Below, piece by piece: positions 44,531-53,601 of a stretch of DNA of 64,000 nucleotides. Made by a program: the position numbers and the translations under genes. Positions within the stretch are counted from its first letter, which is position 1. Every line of letters begins with the position of its first letter. Source of the DNA: CAZJYI01 sp964550025 (lineage in GTDB: Bacteria > Verrucomicrobiota > Kiritimatiellia > UBA8416 > CAYOBW01); contig CAZJYI010000003.1 of NCBI GenBank assembly GCA_964550025.1, positions 62,001 through 126,000 on the forward strand. The letters are read 5' to 3'. The notes under the pieces are model-generated. The model had not been told where the DNA came from, did no database searches, and worked only from the letters and a program-made list of their open reading frames with translations.

Positions 44531-45471
44531 AGTCCTGAAGGTTGTTCCTCAGTGGCGAATGCTGCATCCGGCTTGCCGGGTGCGGGCTCGTCGATGAACA
44601 GGTTGTTCGTCCAGGCTCGACGCCCGGCGTCGTCTTCAATCTCCACGTAGGCATAGCGCCAGTCTTCGGGGACAGACATGCTGACATTTGTCAGGAGCGG
44701 CCCGTCGAACGAGCCGACTCTCTTTCCATGCGTGTCGGGACCAACAAGACGCATGAAGCGGATGGGTGATGTAGTCATATGCAATTCGTCGCCATCGAAG
44801 GAAAGTGACTGCACCTCCGGGCCACAGCTCGAGTAGAAGTTCCCACGGCGGATGGCGGAGAAAATATCGCGCCGGGTGCACGTCTCTGCATTCACGGTGA
44901 TCCACCCCCCGTTCCAACCCGGGTGTTCGGGCTTCAAATGCGCATCGTCTACCGCGAAGGCAAGCGCATTGGGATTCTTGCGCAGGACCGCGTCCCAGTG
45001 GATCAAGCCATTGCTCTTGCCGTTGAGCCAGTGGCACACATGGTTGTAGATCTCGACGCCATCGAACGGCCAGCGCAGACAGTCGTCCAGAGAGTTCCCA
45101 CACCAGTGCGGATGTGCGGCGATGAGCAGAGCATCCTGCGCCCGGGCAGCCTGCATCGCGGCCACGAGCCCGTCCTTGCGTTCAATGCCTTTCACGCGGC
45201 CGAGGCACACGACATGGAACCATGTGCCGGTCGTGTCTTTACCATCGAGTTCCACGCCGTCGAGCCATAGCAAGGGATAGGACGCCTCGTCCGCTGATGT
45301 GTCCGAGGCGACCCAATGGTCTGTGCGAAACAGAAAGTCGTAGCCCGCGGAGGCGTACAACTCAGAGATTTCCGCGAAGGACTGACCCCCATCAGACGCC
45401 GTGCTATGCAAATGCACGTTTCCTTTGAGCCACTGACCCTCCGTGCGATAGCGAAATGTCTTCATGAGCAT
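44521..45471 (-). CDS. PHP-domain metal-dependent phosphoesterase/hydrolase
   Basis: 316 residues, no signal peptide. PHP metal-binding motifs are visible: 'GNVHLHSTASDG' (HxH) near residue 18, 'YDFLFRTDHWV' near 45, 'LIAAHPHWCGN' near 115, and 'AFAVDDAHL' near 170. The C-terminal part ('IRFMRLVGPDTHGKRVG', 'WRYAYVEIEDDAGRRAWTNNLF') matches the extra domain of CehA/McbA-like PHP proteins. Start ATG 45471 or ATG 45465. It lies 7 bases downstream of the amidohydrolase stop and overlaps the transporter start. Confidence 0.8.
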   Translation of the reverse strand: MLMKTFRYRTEGQWLKGNVHLHSTASDGGQSFAEISELYASAGYDFLFRTDHWVASDTSADEASYPLLWLDGVELDGKDTTGTWFHVVCLGRVKGIERKDGLVAAMQAARAQDALLIAAHPHWCGNSLDDCLRWPFDGVEIYNHVCHWLNGKSNGLIHWDAVLRKNPNALAFAVDDAHLKPEHPGWNGGWITVNAETCTRRDIFSAIRRGNFYSSCGPEVQSLSFDGDELHMTTSPIRFMRLVGPDTHGKRVGSFDGPLLTNVSMSVPEDWRYAYVEIEDDAGRRAWTNNLFIDEPAPGKPDAAFATEEQPSGLCR

Positions 45472-45478
45472 CGGAGAA

Positions 45479-46366
45479 CTACCCGGGATAGACCGGCTTG
45501 CGGGGCGTCGTCAGGATGTGCTCCTGCCGCAAGTCCAGCAGGCGCACGGCAGACAGCCAATTGGCCACGTCCTTGGTCTTCGGCGTGAAGTTGTTGGAGC
45601 CGAAGGAGAAGACAGCGCCCATCTCCTTTGCCTTGAGCAGGAACCGCTCACGCGCGAACGACGTACCGAGCTGGACCTCGATCGCGACGCCCTTCGCGAC
45701 CGCCTTGGCAAGCACGGTCTCCATGCGCTCGTCGGTCCACAGTCTGTCGTACTGACCCGCGATACACTTCGGAAGGTACGTGGGGTTGGCCAGAATCGAA
45801 ATGGGCTCGTCCAGGATCCGGAGGTTGTGACGCATGTACGCTTCCATCCAGGCATCCGCATCGTCGATGACGACGTCTTTCTGCCAGAGCCGCCTCGGCT
45901 TGCCCTCCTTCGTCACCCCCATGATCATCGTGTCGGCCAGCGCATAGTCCAGCCGCTCGAACGCCGCCCGGTCGAGCTGCTTGTACCAGTCGCGGTCGTT
46001 GACCTGGATGCCGACGCGGATGGGCCTGCCGTCCACGGGGACTTTCTTGCAGTCAGTGATGAATGCGTCCAGGTCGGAGCTGTCTTTCAGCGGCCATTCG
46101 CGGCCGAAATTCTCCAGCACGCAACTCTTGATGCCGCAGGCCTGTTGGCGCTCGGACGCCATCTGCGGCGTCATGCCGCCGCGGATGTGGATGTGAAAAT
46201 CGATCAGGACCAGCCCCTGCGACTTCAGTTCGTCCATCAACGTCTTGAACGCCGGGGTTTCCGGGTACAGGTAGTTCTCCGACTCCGCCGCCTCGCTGCG
46301 CCCGCGCGGCCGGCAAGCGCCAAGCCCGGCGACGACGGATGCTTTGACAAAGGTCCTTCGTTTCAT
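45479..46366 (-). CDS. Tat-exported TIM-barrel (amidohydrolase-like) metal hydrolase
   Basis: 295 residues. Start at ATG 46364-46366: MKRRTFVKASVVAGLGA is a twin-arginine type leader. 'GLVLIDFHIHIRGGMTPQ' gives an HxH metal motif at the end of the first strand, and 'GIQVNDRDWY', 'AYMRHNLRILDEP', 'VAIEVQLGTSFARERF' and 'AVFSFGSNNFTP' look like later strands of a PHP/amidohydrolase barrel. The open frame to 46534 is upstream noise. First gene of an operon with a PHP protein and an EamA transporter. The substrate is unknown. Confidence 0.7.
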   Translation of the reverse strand: MKRRTFVKASVVAGLGACRPRGRSEAAESENYLYPETPAFKTLMDELKSQGLVLIDFHIHIRGGMTPQMASERQQACGIKSCVLENFGREWPLKDSSDLDAFITDCKKVPVDGRPIRVGIQVNDRDWYKQLDRAAFERLDYALADTMIMGVTKEGKPRRLWQKDVVIDDADAWMEAYMRHNLRILDEPISILANPTYLPKCIAGQYDRLWTDERMETVLAKAVAKGVAIEVQLGTSFARERFLLKAKEMGAVFSFGSNNFTPKTKDVANWLSAVRLLDLRQEHILTTPRKPVYPG

Positions 46367-46461
46367 ATCGGTCACGCTCCTTGTCCGTAGGAAAGCAGGT
46401 ATCGTCTGACCTGACAACGTCATTCTGAAGGGCACCGGGACAACGTTAGCCCTTGACAGTG

Positions 46462-46490
46462 CTTCCACACCACCTTGTAAGGTGTGAAAG
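46462..46490. promoter_or_regulatory. CACACC-N9-GGTGTG palindrome between divergent genes
   Basis: CTTCCACACC, a 9-base centre and GGTGTGAAAG: one arm mismatch. It lies 63 bases before the glycosidase gene and 96 before the divergent hydrolase operon. TTGACA begins at 46453, nine bases before the left arm, so a regulator bound here would block a promoter. Related to the element at 4041-4066. Confidence 0.5.
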
Positions 46491-46552
46491 TCGTTGTGGG
46501 GAGCATTCGGGATCGCACGGTACTCTAGAGACACCGTACCAGGGAGTCAGAA

Positions 46553-49336
46553 GTGAGAAGACACAGTATCCGCCGGGGCATCTGTCTGGCGATGGCGATG
46601 GGCGTGAGCGTGGCGGCACAGACGATCTTCGAGGAAGACTTTGAGGACGGGTTGCCGGGAGGGTGGAAAGAGGGGGAGTTCGTCAGCGAGGGGCTGCCGA
46701 AAGGATCGCGGGGAGGCGCCCGGCCGGTCGGGGGCAAGAACCTGTCTTCGAACCACGCCTGGGTCAATGGCCACTTCAAGGTCGAAGCCGGAATGGCCCT
46801 CAACTACTGGGCACGCTTCGACGACCCACAGTGGTACCAGACCTGGATATTCTGCAAGGCGCCGGGCGCGGAAGCGAAGGACATGAACCTGTACGAAGGC
46901 AAGCCGTCGCCGCGGCGCGACGAAACCGGGTGGCACCTCGTCAGCATCCCCTTCTCCGAGCTCAAAGCGACCTCGGGCCCCAACAAGGGTAACGCACCCA
47001 AGCCGGGCGAGGTGTGCTGGAGCTACTTCTGGAGCTTTCAGAACCGGCCGTTGGGAATGGTCGTCGACAAGGTGTGGATCACGCGGGGAACCCCGTCGAG
47101 CGCTCCCCCACCGCCGGCCGCACCCGTCAAGGGGGACCCGCCTGCAACGAAAGACAGCTGGGCATTCGAGCCGGAGCGCGATGCGTTCAGCCCCGATTCC
47201 ATGCTCGACCTCCGAGGCCTGAACGAGCCGACGGCCGGCGCGTCCGGATGGCTGCGTGCCAGCAGGGAGGGCGACTTCGTCCGAGGCGACGGCAAGCCGA
47301 TCCGCTTCTGGGCCGTCAACACGGGCGTCGAGCGGCAGAAGCCGCACGTGAAACGCCCGCGCTGGCGCGGGCCGGCCCCGGACATTGACCGACACGCCCG
47401 ATGGCTCGCCAAGCGAGGAGTCAACATGGTCCGGTGCCACGCGCACATCAACCCGGACCTCAAGGCCAATCCGAGTGCCAAGCTGACCGACGTGAACCGC
47501 TCCGAGCTGGAGTGGATCTGGCGCACGGTCGGCGCCATGAAGAAGCAGGGGATCTACACCACGGTGTCGCCGTACTGGGCCAACAGCATGCAGAGCAACG
47601 ACAGCAAGTGGAGGACGGACTGGAACGGGAATCACCATGCCCTCCTCTTCTTCGAGAAAGAGCTGCAGGACGCCTACAAGGCCTGGCTCAAGGCGCTGTT
47701 CACCACGCCCACGCCGCTGCTCGGCGGCAAGACACTGGCCCAGGAACCGGCCCTCGGCATCTTCCAGATCCAGAATGAGGACAGCCTGCTGTTTTGGACC
47801 ATTCAGAACCTGAAAGGCGGGCCCGAGCGCCGCTTCGGCAAGCAGTTCGGGGACTGGGCGGCGAAGCGCTACGGGTCGGTCGAGAAAGCCATCGCCAGGT
47901 GGAACGGTGAACGCCTGAAGGGCGACGATGTCCCGGCCGGCGTGCTGGACTTCCACCTGGTTTGGAGTATGACTGCCGACGGCCGCAGCAAGAAGTCGGG
48001 CCAGGGCCCCCGCCTGGAAGATCAGCTTCAGTTCTGGACCGAGGTCATGTTCGACTTCAACCGCATGATTGCCGACTACGTCCGCAAAGAGCTCAAGTGC
48101 CCGGTCCTGATCAATGCCGGCAACTGGAAGACCGCGGACGCTGTATACCTGATGGACTGCGAACGCTACAGCTACACGGCCAACGAGGTGATCGCCGTCA
48201 ACCGCTACTTCGGCGGTATTCACAACGGTCAGCACCGCGGCTGGGCCATTATCAACGGCGACCTGTACAAGAGCGATTCCGCCCTGACCGACTCGGCGCG
48301 CGCCTTTCCGCTCACGCTCAAACAGGTCAAAGGCCGGCCGATGATGATCACGGAAGGCTCCTGGGTCTTCCCCAACGAGTACGCCGCGGAGGCGCCGTTT
48401 CTCGTCAGCGTGTACAGTGGGCTGACCGGCTTTGACGTGTACTACTGGTTCGCAACGGGAACGGACGAGTGGACGACGCCGCGGTCGGCCAACGGATACA
48501 TGCCCTCGCAACAGAAGTGGATCTTCGCGACGCCCGACATGGCCGGCCAGTTCCCGGCCGCGGCGCTGGCGTTCCGCCGCGGGTACGTCAAACAGGGGCA
48601 ACCGGTCATCGAGGAACACCGCTCTCTGGAAGCCATGTACAGGGGCCGCACGCCGATCCTGGCCGAGAGCGCCGGGTTCGATCCCAACCGGGACGCGGGC
48701 GACATCGCCCCGTCGTCACCGGTGAAGTCGGGCGTCGACCCGTACGCAATGCTGGCGGGTCCCGTGACTGTTGTTTACGACTCGAACGAGGCGAAGACCC
48801 GGGCGGCCGGGCTCGACTCCCTGGTACGCAGAGAGGGTGGCGGGGTCGTAGTGCGAAGCAACACCGGCGAGGTGGAGTTGAACACGACGAAGGGTTACTG
48901 CGCGGTCAACGCGCCCAGGTGCCAGGGCGTGACGGCGCACTTTGCGAAGCACGGGAAGTTCGACCTCAAGGACGTGTCGATCGAGTGCGAGAACCGGCAC
49001 GGCGCGGTCATGGTGGTCCCCCTGGACGATCAGCCCATTGCGCGGTCCCGCCGAGTCCTCGTGCAGGTGGGAACTCCATGCCGCCCGGCGGGATGGCAGA
49101 CCCGCTCGACCACCATTTCACCCAGGGGAGGCAGCCCCGTGCAGGGCAGACGGGTGCTCAACTACGGTAAGGCCCCATGGATGGTGGAAGCAGCAAAGGT
49201 CAAGGTGACGCTCCGCAACCGCGCGCTGAAGCGCGCCACGGTCCTGGACATGAACGGCATGCCGCGCGGGCGAGTCGCGTTCAGCAACGGCAGCTTCGCT
49301 TTCCCGGCTGACGCGATGTACGTGGTGGTCGAGTAG
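46553..49336 (+). CDS. Secreted clan GH-A-like glycoside hydrolase
   Basis: 927 residues. A signal peptide (MRRHSIRRGICLAMAMGVSVAA) and an N-terminal carbohydrate-binding-type jelly roll ('FEEDFEDGLPGGWKEGEF', 'NYWARFDD') lead to a proline linker ('SSAPPPPAAPVKGDPP') and a TIM-barrel of about 500 residues. Barrel strands include 'GVNMVRCHAHINPD', 'GIFQIQNEDSLLFW' with N408-E409 as likely acid/base, and 'MMITEGSWVFPN' with E601 as likely nucleophile, the clan GH-A pattern. A beta-sandwich follows ('HGAVMVVPLDDQPIARS'). The start is GTG 46553 with AGGGAG upstream. It could be a beta-galactosidase- or mannanase-like enzyme. Substrate uncertain. Confidence 0.8.
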   Translation: MRRHSIRRGICLAMAMGVSVAAQTIFEEDFEDGLPGGWKEGEFVSEGLPKGSRGGARPVGGKNLSSNHAWVNGHFKVEAGMALNYWARFDDPQWYQTWIFCKAPGAEAKDMNLYEGKPSPRRDETGWHLVSIPFSELKATSGPNKGNAPKPGEVCWSYFWSFQNRPLGMVVDKVWITRGTPSSAPPPPAAPVKGDPPATKDSWAFEPERDAFSPDSMLDLRGLNEPTAGASGWLRASREGDFVRGDGKPIRFWAVNTGVERQKPHVKRPRWRGPAPDIDRHARWLAKRGVNMVRCHAHINPDLKANPSAKLTDVNRSELEWIWRTVGAMKKQGIYTTVSPYWANSMQSNDSKWRTDWNGNHHALLFFEKELQDAYKAWLKALFTTPTPLLGGKTLAQEPALGIFQIQNEDSLLFWTIQNLKGGPERRFGKQFGDWAAKRYGSVEKAIARWNGERLKGDDVPAGVLDFHLVWSMTADGRSKKSGQGPRLEDQLQFWTEVMFDFNRMIADYVRKELKCPVLINAGNWKTADAVYLMDCERYSYTANEVIAVNRYFGGIHNGQHRGWAIINGDLYKSDSALTDSARAFPLTLKQVKGRPMMITEGSWVFPNEYAAEAPFLVSVYSGLTGFDVYYWFATGTDEWTTPRSANGYMPSQQKWIFATPDMAGQFPAAALAFRRGYVKQGQPVIEEHRSLEAMYRGRTPILAESAGFDPNRDAGDIAPSSPVKSGVDPYAMLAGPVTVVYDSNEAKTRAAGLDSLVRREGGGVVVRSNTGEVELNTTKGYCAVNAPRCQGVTAHFAKHGKFDLKDVSIECENRHGAVMVVPLDDQPIARSRRVLVQVGTPCRPAGWQTRSTTISPRGGSPVQGRRVLNYGKAPWMVEAAKVKVTLRNRALKRATVLDMNGMPRGRVAFSNGSFAFPADAMYVVVE

Positions 49337-49374
49337 TTGGCGGTGCGTGGGAGGCCGACGGAAAGGAGCCTGTC

Positions 49375-49893
49375 GTGAACAGGTACATGGCTGATGCCAA
49401 CGGGGACTCTGTGGACCTCAGGGAGATTACCATCCGCGACATCCCGTCGCTCTTCGACGTGCGCATCGCCACGTGGCACAACGAGCGCGGCGCGGAAGAA
49501 CTGGGGGCACTGGGGATTACGCACGCGTCAGTGCGGGCCATGCTCGAGTGCGGTTCGCACCGCGGCTGGCTGTGCGAAACTGACGGCCGGAACGTGGGCT
49601 TCTGCATGGGGAACCGGCTGACCGGCGAGATGTGGGTCATTGCCGTTCTGAAAGAGTTCGAGGGACGGGGGATTGGCGCGCGGCTCCTGACGCGGATTGA
49701 GGAGTGGCTGTGGGACGAGGGCTGGGACGAGATCTGGCTGACCACGGATGTCGACGAGACCGACCGCGCCGTCGGTTTCTACCGCCACCAGGGCTGGCAG
49801 GACTGGAAGCTCGAACTCGACCGCTACATGAGGAAACGCCGGCCTCACGCCGCGGCCGCGGGCGGTGCGGCGCTCAGCGTTCAGCCTGGATGA
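49375..49893 (+). CDS. GNAT-family N-acetyltransferase
   Basis: 172 residues. 'VDLREITIRDIPSLFDVRIATW' opens a GNAT domain. The acetyl-CoA loop is 'LKEFEGRGIGARLLTRIEEW', followed by 'EIWLTTDVDETDRAVGFYRHQGW'. Start GTG 49375 with AAAGGAG upstream; ATG 49387 is an alternative. It lies 38 bases after the glycosidase stop and its last 20 bases overlap the converging remnant at 49874. The final residues (after 'YMRKRRP') are low-complexity, so its end may be altered. Substrate unknown. Confidence 0.85.
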   Translation: MNRYMADANGDSVDLREITIRDIPSLFDVRIATWHNERGAEELGALGITHASVRAMLECGSHRGWLCETDGRNVGFCMGNRLTGEMWVIAVLKEFEGRGIGARLLTRIEEWLWDEGWDEIWLTTDVDETDRAVGFYRHQGWQDWKLELDRYMRKRRPHAAAAGGAALSVQPG

Positions 49894-50282
49894 ACACCGT
49901 GGCGGCCTGCGCCGCGGGCGCCAGGTCCTTGAGAGGACGCTCGGGAGCGGTTCGCACCGCGGCCAGCTTCGCAAGGACCTCGGGCACGGACTCCAGGAAC
50001 GCGAGCGCGTAGCTGGCCTTGATAGCGTAATTGACGTTCTGCAACGCGCTGCCTCCCGCCACCGGGCGCGCCGCCCCAAAGGAACGCGCGAGCACACCCA
50101 CGACGTTCCCGCGCAACGCCGCGGCCGGCGTGGTACGCCGAACCCAGCCGATGCTGGGCTTCGGCCTGGCCCGCCTCGGCCTTCTCCCGCAACGCTTCAG
50201 GGCTCTCCGCCCGCAGCTCCACGACCACTGCGAACACGACCAACACTGCCAGCATCCGTTCCGCATTCACGGCAACCACCAT
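49874..50282 (-). pseudogene. Sel1-repeat / trypsin-like protease remnant with internal deletion
   Basis: An intact start (MVVAVNAERMLAVLVVFAVV, GGAGGG upstream) gives a signal peptide and a Sel1 unit ('KAEAGQAEAQHRLGSAYHAGRG'). The frame then becomes nonsensical, while another frame picks up the end of an S1C trypsin-like domain: 'VVGVLARSFGAARPVAGGS', 'LQNVNYAIKASYALAFLE' and 'SVPEVLAKL'. The catalytic core is missing. This looks like an internal deletion and frameshift of a secreted Sel1-protease gene. It overlaps the GNAT gene end by 20 bases. Confidence 0.65.
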
Positions 50283-50385
50283 AGCAAGTCCCTCCTCTGG
50301 TCACACCAAGATGTTCTGTCCCGTAGGCAAGCCCGGCTCTGTTGGTGGTGGAATCCGCCAGGCGTCGCCCTCGGTCGTCTGCTGT

Positions 50386-53300
50386 TCAAGGCCTCTTCTG
50401 CAACCTCATGATGCTCCCGTCGCGCATAGCAACAAACACGGAATCGGCTCCCACGGCAATCCCGTCCCAAACCGGGCGCGCCGGCAGTTCGCAGACCTTG
50501 ACGGCCGCGCCATCCGATCGGTTCAGGCGCATCAGCAAGGCGCCGCGCTCACCGCGCAGCGACTTCAGCACGTCAGCCGGTGCCGGTGTACCGCCGGGGG
50601 CCATGGGCGGACCGGCAACGAAAACGGCGTCACCCGCAAGGGTCATCGCCTCGACACGAACGGGTACGCGATGCGCCCAGACATCAGCGGCGGACACAGG
50701 GCCTTTCTTTCCCGCCGGAGGAGCAGCAGGCCTGCGGGACCTCGCAAAGACCGTGTAGTGGTTGCGCCCCGTCTCGAAGAACCCTTCGTGGAACAAGAGG
50801 CGCCCGGGGACCATGTTGCCGGCCGCCCACCTGACCCCGACGACAAGGTCATCGCTGAACGAGAGCAGCCGTGCCGAATGCCGTTGGTCCAGAATGTAGC
50901 AGGACCGGTCGTAGAGCGTATCGTCGAGAAAACCGGTGATGCTCACCAGCGGGCTCTCCTTGAAGTCGCCCTCCCAGGGCTGTTTCGTCCACGGCGTGTA
51001 GGGCCACGGCTCAGCCTTGAAGCCGAACGTCGCGGTGTCGAGACACAGGTTCTTCACGAACAGGTTCGCGCCCTCTTGAACGAACAAGTCGTTGAGTGTG
51101 CCGCGCAGCTCGGCGCCGGCCGCCCCGCGACCTTCTCCCGCGGTACTACGGACGGCGGCGTGGCGAGGAGCACCTGTCTCAGCGTCGAGCGCGTAGAAGC
51201 GGAGCCCGCCGTCGATGTACGTCGTCCGACCGGCCGCGAAGTAGACGGCGCCGTCGTCGACAACAACGCTTCCGCGCACGGGCCACGCCGACTCGATGTT
51301 GCCGAACGCCACGATGGAACGATGCGCGGGGTTCGCGTTGAAACGCCACATGAGCCGACCGTCGTCGGCCCGCAGGCAGTAGACATGGCCCCCTATCGTA
51401 CCAAAGTAGGCTTTGCCCTGCCACAGGGTCGGCGGGGTATCCACGTCGTTGTCAACGTCCACGGACCAGGCGATCTCACCGCTCGCCGCGTCCAGCGCGA
51501 CCACGCGATGGCGATCGCGGCCCGCAACGAAGACCTTGCCCCACCCCACCGTCGCCGCCGTGATTGACTCGCCGAGCTCGGCGACCCAGCTCTGGGTTAG
51601 TTCAGCCGCGGGGCTCGCGTCCGTAGCCGCCGAACGCTTGCCGTCGTGGCGGTAAGTCGGCCACTCGGGCGAACCTGGCGAAGGCGTTGACGTGCCGAAG
51701 GCGGCGCCCTTCTGCAGGCGTTCGTCGTCGGGAACCGCACGCTCGGCGGCCGTTGTGTTCGAACCGCTGTATGCGGCAAAACCGCTCATGCGTGTGTTGG
51801 CGAAGCAGATGCACTGTTGTGGGGGTGTATAGACGAGCCCGTTCGCCGGCATGATCCCGTAGGAGCAGACGCCCCGTACCCAGCGGTTGTTGTCGATTCG
51901 ACCCGAACGCAGGTCGGCGAACTCGAGGCCGTTGCGCGAGAAGATGATGAAGTTCTCTGATGCCTTGTTCCGGTAACAGCGGTGATGGTGCAGGCTGGTC
52001 ATGACCGACGTGATGTCGTGACGTTTCTTCACGGCCCCGGATTCGGGCTCCAGTCCCCATAGCTGATAGGTGCGCCGTCCCTTGGGTTTGCTGTCAGGGG
52101 GCGCGAGGACCCACAGCAGGCCGCGCGCCTTGTAGATGCTCACCATTGTGCGGAAGCCGGCGGCTCCGCATCGCTTCTTCCATAGTTGAGAACCATCTTC
52201 GCACGAAAGGGCCAGCACCTCGATCGGGTACGGCAATCCCCGGCTCGCCAGTTGCCGATAGCTGTACAGCACACCGTCGTCCACGAGAAGATCGCTCACG
52301 GTGTCCGTCGCCACGTAGGGCTTGGTGACCTTCGGTTTGACCATCTCGACCGGGACCCGCCAACTCTCAGCGCCGTCATCGGCGTCAAGCGCAACCACCG
52401 CGTCCCGATCGTGCACGAACACCTTGCCTTCGCCAACCGTGAGGCTCAGCCGCGTGAGCGTCGCCTTCGACGCGCGGAATTTTCCGTCCACGATTCCGTG
52501 AAAGCCTTTGCATTCCCATTTGACACGCCCCGACTTCGGGTCAATCGCCGTCACGCTCTTGGCCGGTTCCGGCCCCAGGTCCCCCCTTGCCTGCGCCGCT
52601 CGATCGACGGTGACGAACAACACGCCATCGTGGAAGACGAGCTCGTCGGCAAACGCCGTTCCCTCGTACGTGCGCAGTACCTTGCCGCCGGCCGCGTCGA
52701 CGCGAGAGACCGGAGCTCGAAAACCAAGTGTGACGTAGAGGTCGTTCCCGTCCGCCACGAGCCGCTTGTGAATGACCCGGGGATTACCGATCCACGGCCC
52801 GTGCCCCGAATGCGAGGCCCCGTTGCGCGCCCATCCCGGCCCCGACCACGCCCGGCTGCCCCAGTCGCGCAGGGGGCGTGTCCACAGCATGGCACCGTTG
52901 AATGCGTCGCGCGCACAAAGATGCCACGCTTCGAAATCGTAGTCGCGAGTATCGATCGCGATCGGCCCCGTGTCGGCGATGTAAAAGAGGCGTCCGCGCG
53001 CGGTGACACACCCCATCAGGGACGGCGCGGCATCATGCGACTTCGGCCAAAGGGGCGCCCCGATCCACTGCAGAGATCGCGGTGGTGCGACGCGCTGATC
53101 CCGCGCCACGGGATTCCCGTCCGCCGCATGCAGCCAGTGCGTCCATTCATCAATGTCCTTCGGCCACGGCTTTACCGTCTTCTGCCAGTCCGTCCCTTTC
53201 CTGACGCACGCCACGCCCAACGGCGCCAACACACGCGTGATTTCCTCCGCCGGCGGCAGCTTGGTACCCTCGGCAACGAACAGGTTGACCATGTTGTCGG

Positions 53301-53601
53301 CATAGGGCAGGAAACTCTCCCGCCAACACCTCACCGTCACCCTTCCGGGCAGCTCCCGCCTGGCGAGCCGGCGGCGGATCGCCTCGACCTTCTCCGCGTC
53401 GGGTGACAATCCCTGGACAAGCGTGGATGCATCCCGGCACAGAGCCGCCGTCACTTGGCCATCGCTGCAACCGTAGTGAACTACGACGCCACTCTTTACC
53501 CCCGAAAGAGCGAAAATCCGGTCGGCCGTTTCGCGGGCGGTCTCCGCGCAGACAGTCGCGGCCAGGATAAGAGAAAGGAATGTCAGTATCTGTGCCTTCA
53601 T
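50386..53601 (-). CDS. Secreted methyltransferase-fold / PQQ-like beta-propeller fusion protein
   Basis: 1071 residues, a paralog of 726-3962. Start ATG 53599-53601 (MKAQILTFLSLILAATVCA, a signal peptide) with GAGGAG upstream. The 11-residue longer frame is less likely. Same order: methyltransferase-like region ('VVVHYGCSDGQVTAALCRD', 'PYADNMVNLFVAEG', 'EEITRVLAPLGV'), the 'DIDEWTHWLHAADGNPVA' linker, then two propeller halves separated by 'SPEWPTYRHDGKRS'. Blades such as 'LDAADGKVLRTYEG', 'IDPKSGRVKWE' and 'LDAASGEIAWSV' are of the PQQ type. No simple repeats interrupt this copy, unlike its paralog. Likely an extracytoplasmic binding protein. Confidence 0.85.
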   Translation of the reverse strand: MKAQILTFLSLILAATVCAETARETADRIFALSGVKSGVVVHYGCSDGQVTAALCRDASTLVQGLSPDAEKVEAIRRRLARRELPGRVTVRCWRESFLPYADNMVNLFVAEGTKLPPAEEITRVLAPLGVACVRKGTDWQKTVKPWPKDIDEWTHWLHAADGNPVARDQRVAPPRSLQWIGAPLWPKSHDAAPSLMGCVTARGRLFYIADTGPIAIDTRDYDFEAWHLCARDAFNGAMLWTRPLRDWGSRAWSGPGWARNGASHSGHGPWIGNPRVIHKRLVADGNDLYVTLGFRAPVSRVDAAGGKVLRTYEGTAFADELVFHDGVLFVTVDRAAQARGDLGPEPAKSVTAIDPKSGRVKWECKGFHGIVDGKFRASKATLTRLSLTVGEGKVFVHDRDAVVALDADDGAESWRVPVEMVKPKVTKPYVATDTVSDLLVDDGVLYSYRQLASRGLPYPIEVLALSCEDGSQLWKKRCGAAGFRTMVSIYKARGLLWVLAPPDSKPKGRRTYQLWGLEPESGAVKKRHDITSVMTSLHHHRCYRNKASENFIIFSRNGLEFADLRSGRIDNNRWVRGVCSYGIMPANGLVYTPPQQCICFANTRMSGFAAYSGSNTTAAERAVPDDERLQKGAAFGTSTPSPGSPEWPTYRHDGKRSAATDASPAAELTQSWVAELGESITAATVGWGKVFVAGRDRHRVVALDAASGEIAWSVDVDNDVDTPPTLWQGKAYFGTIGGHVYCLRADDGRLMWRFNANPAHRSIVAFGNIESAWPVRGSVVVDDGAVYFAAGRTTYIDGGLRFYALDAETGAPRHAAVRSTAGEGRGAAGAELRGTLNDLFVQEGANLFVKNLCLDTATFGFKAEPWPYTPWTKQPWEGDFKESPLVSITGFLDDTLYDRSCYILDQRHSARLLSFSDDLVVGVRWAAGNMVPGRLLFHEGFFETGRNHYTVFARSRRPAAPPAGKKGPVSAADVWAHRVPVRVEAMTLAGDAVFVAGPPMAPGGTPAPADVLKSLRGERGALLMRLNRSDGAAVKVCELPARPVWDGIAVGADSVFVAMRDGSIMRLQKRP

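Noticed and set aside
46547..48619. A 690-codon minus-strand frame opposite the glycosidase
   Set aside because: Antisense to a gene with signal peptide and catalytic motifs; no independent evidence.
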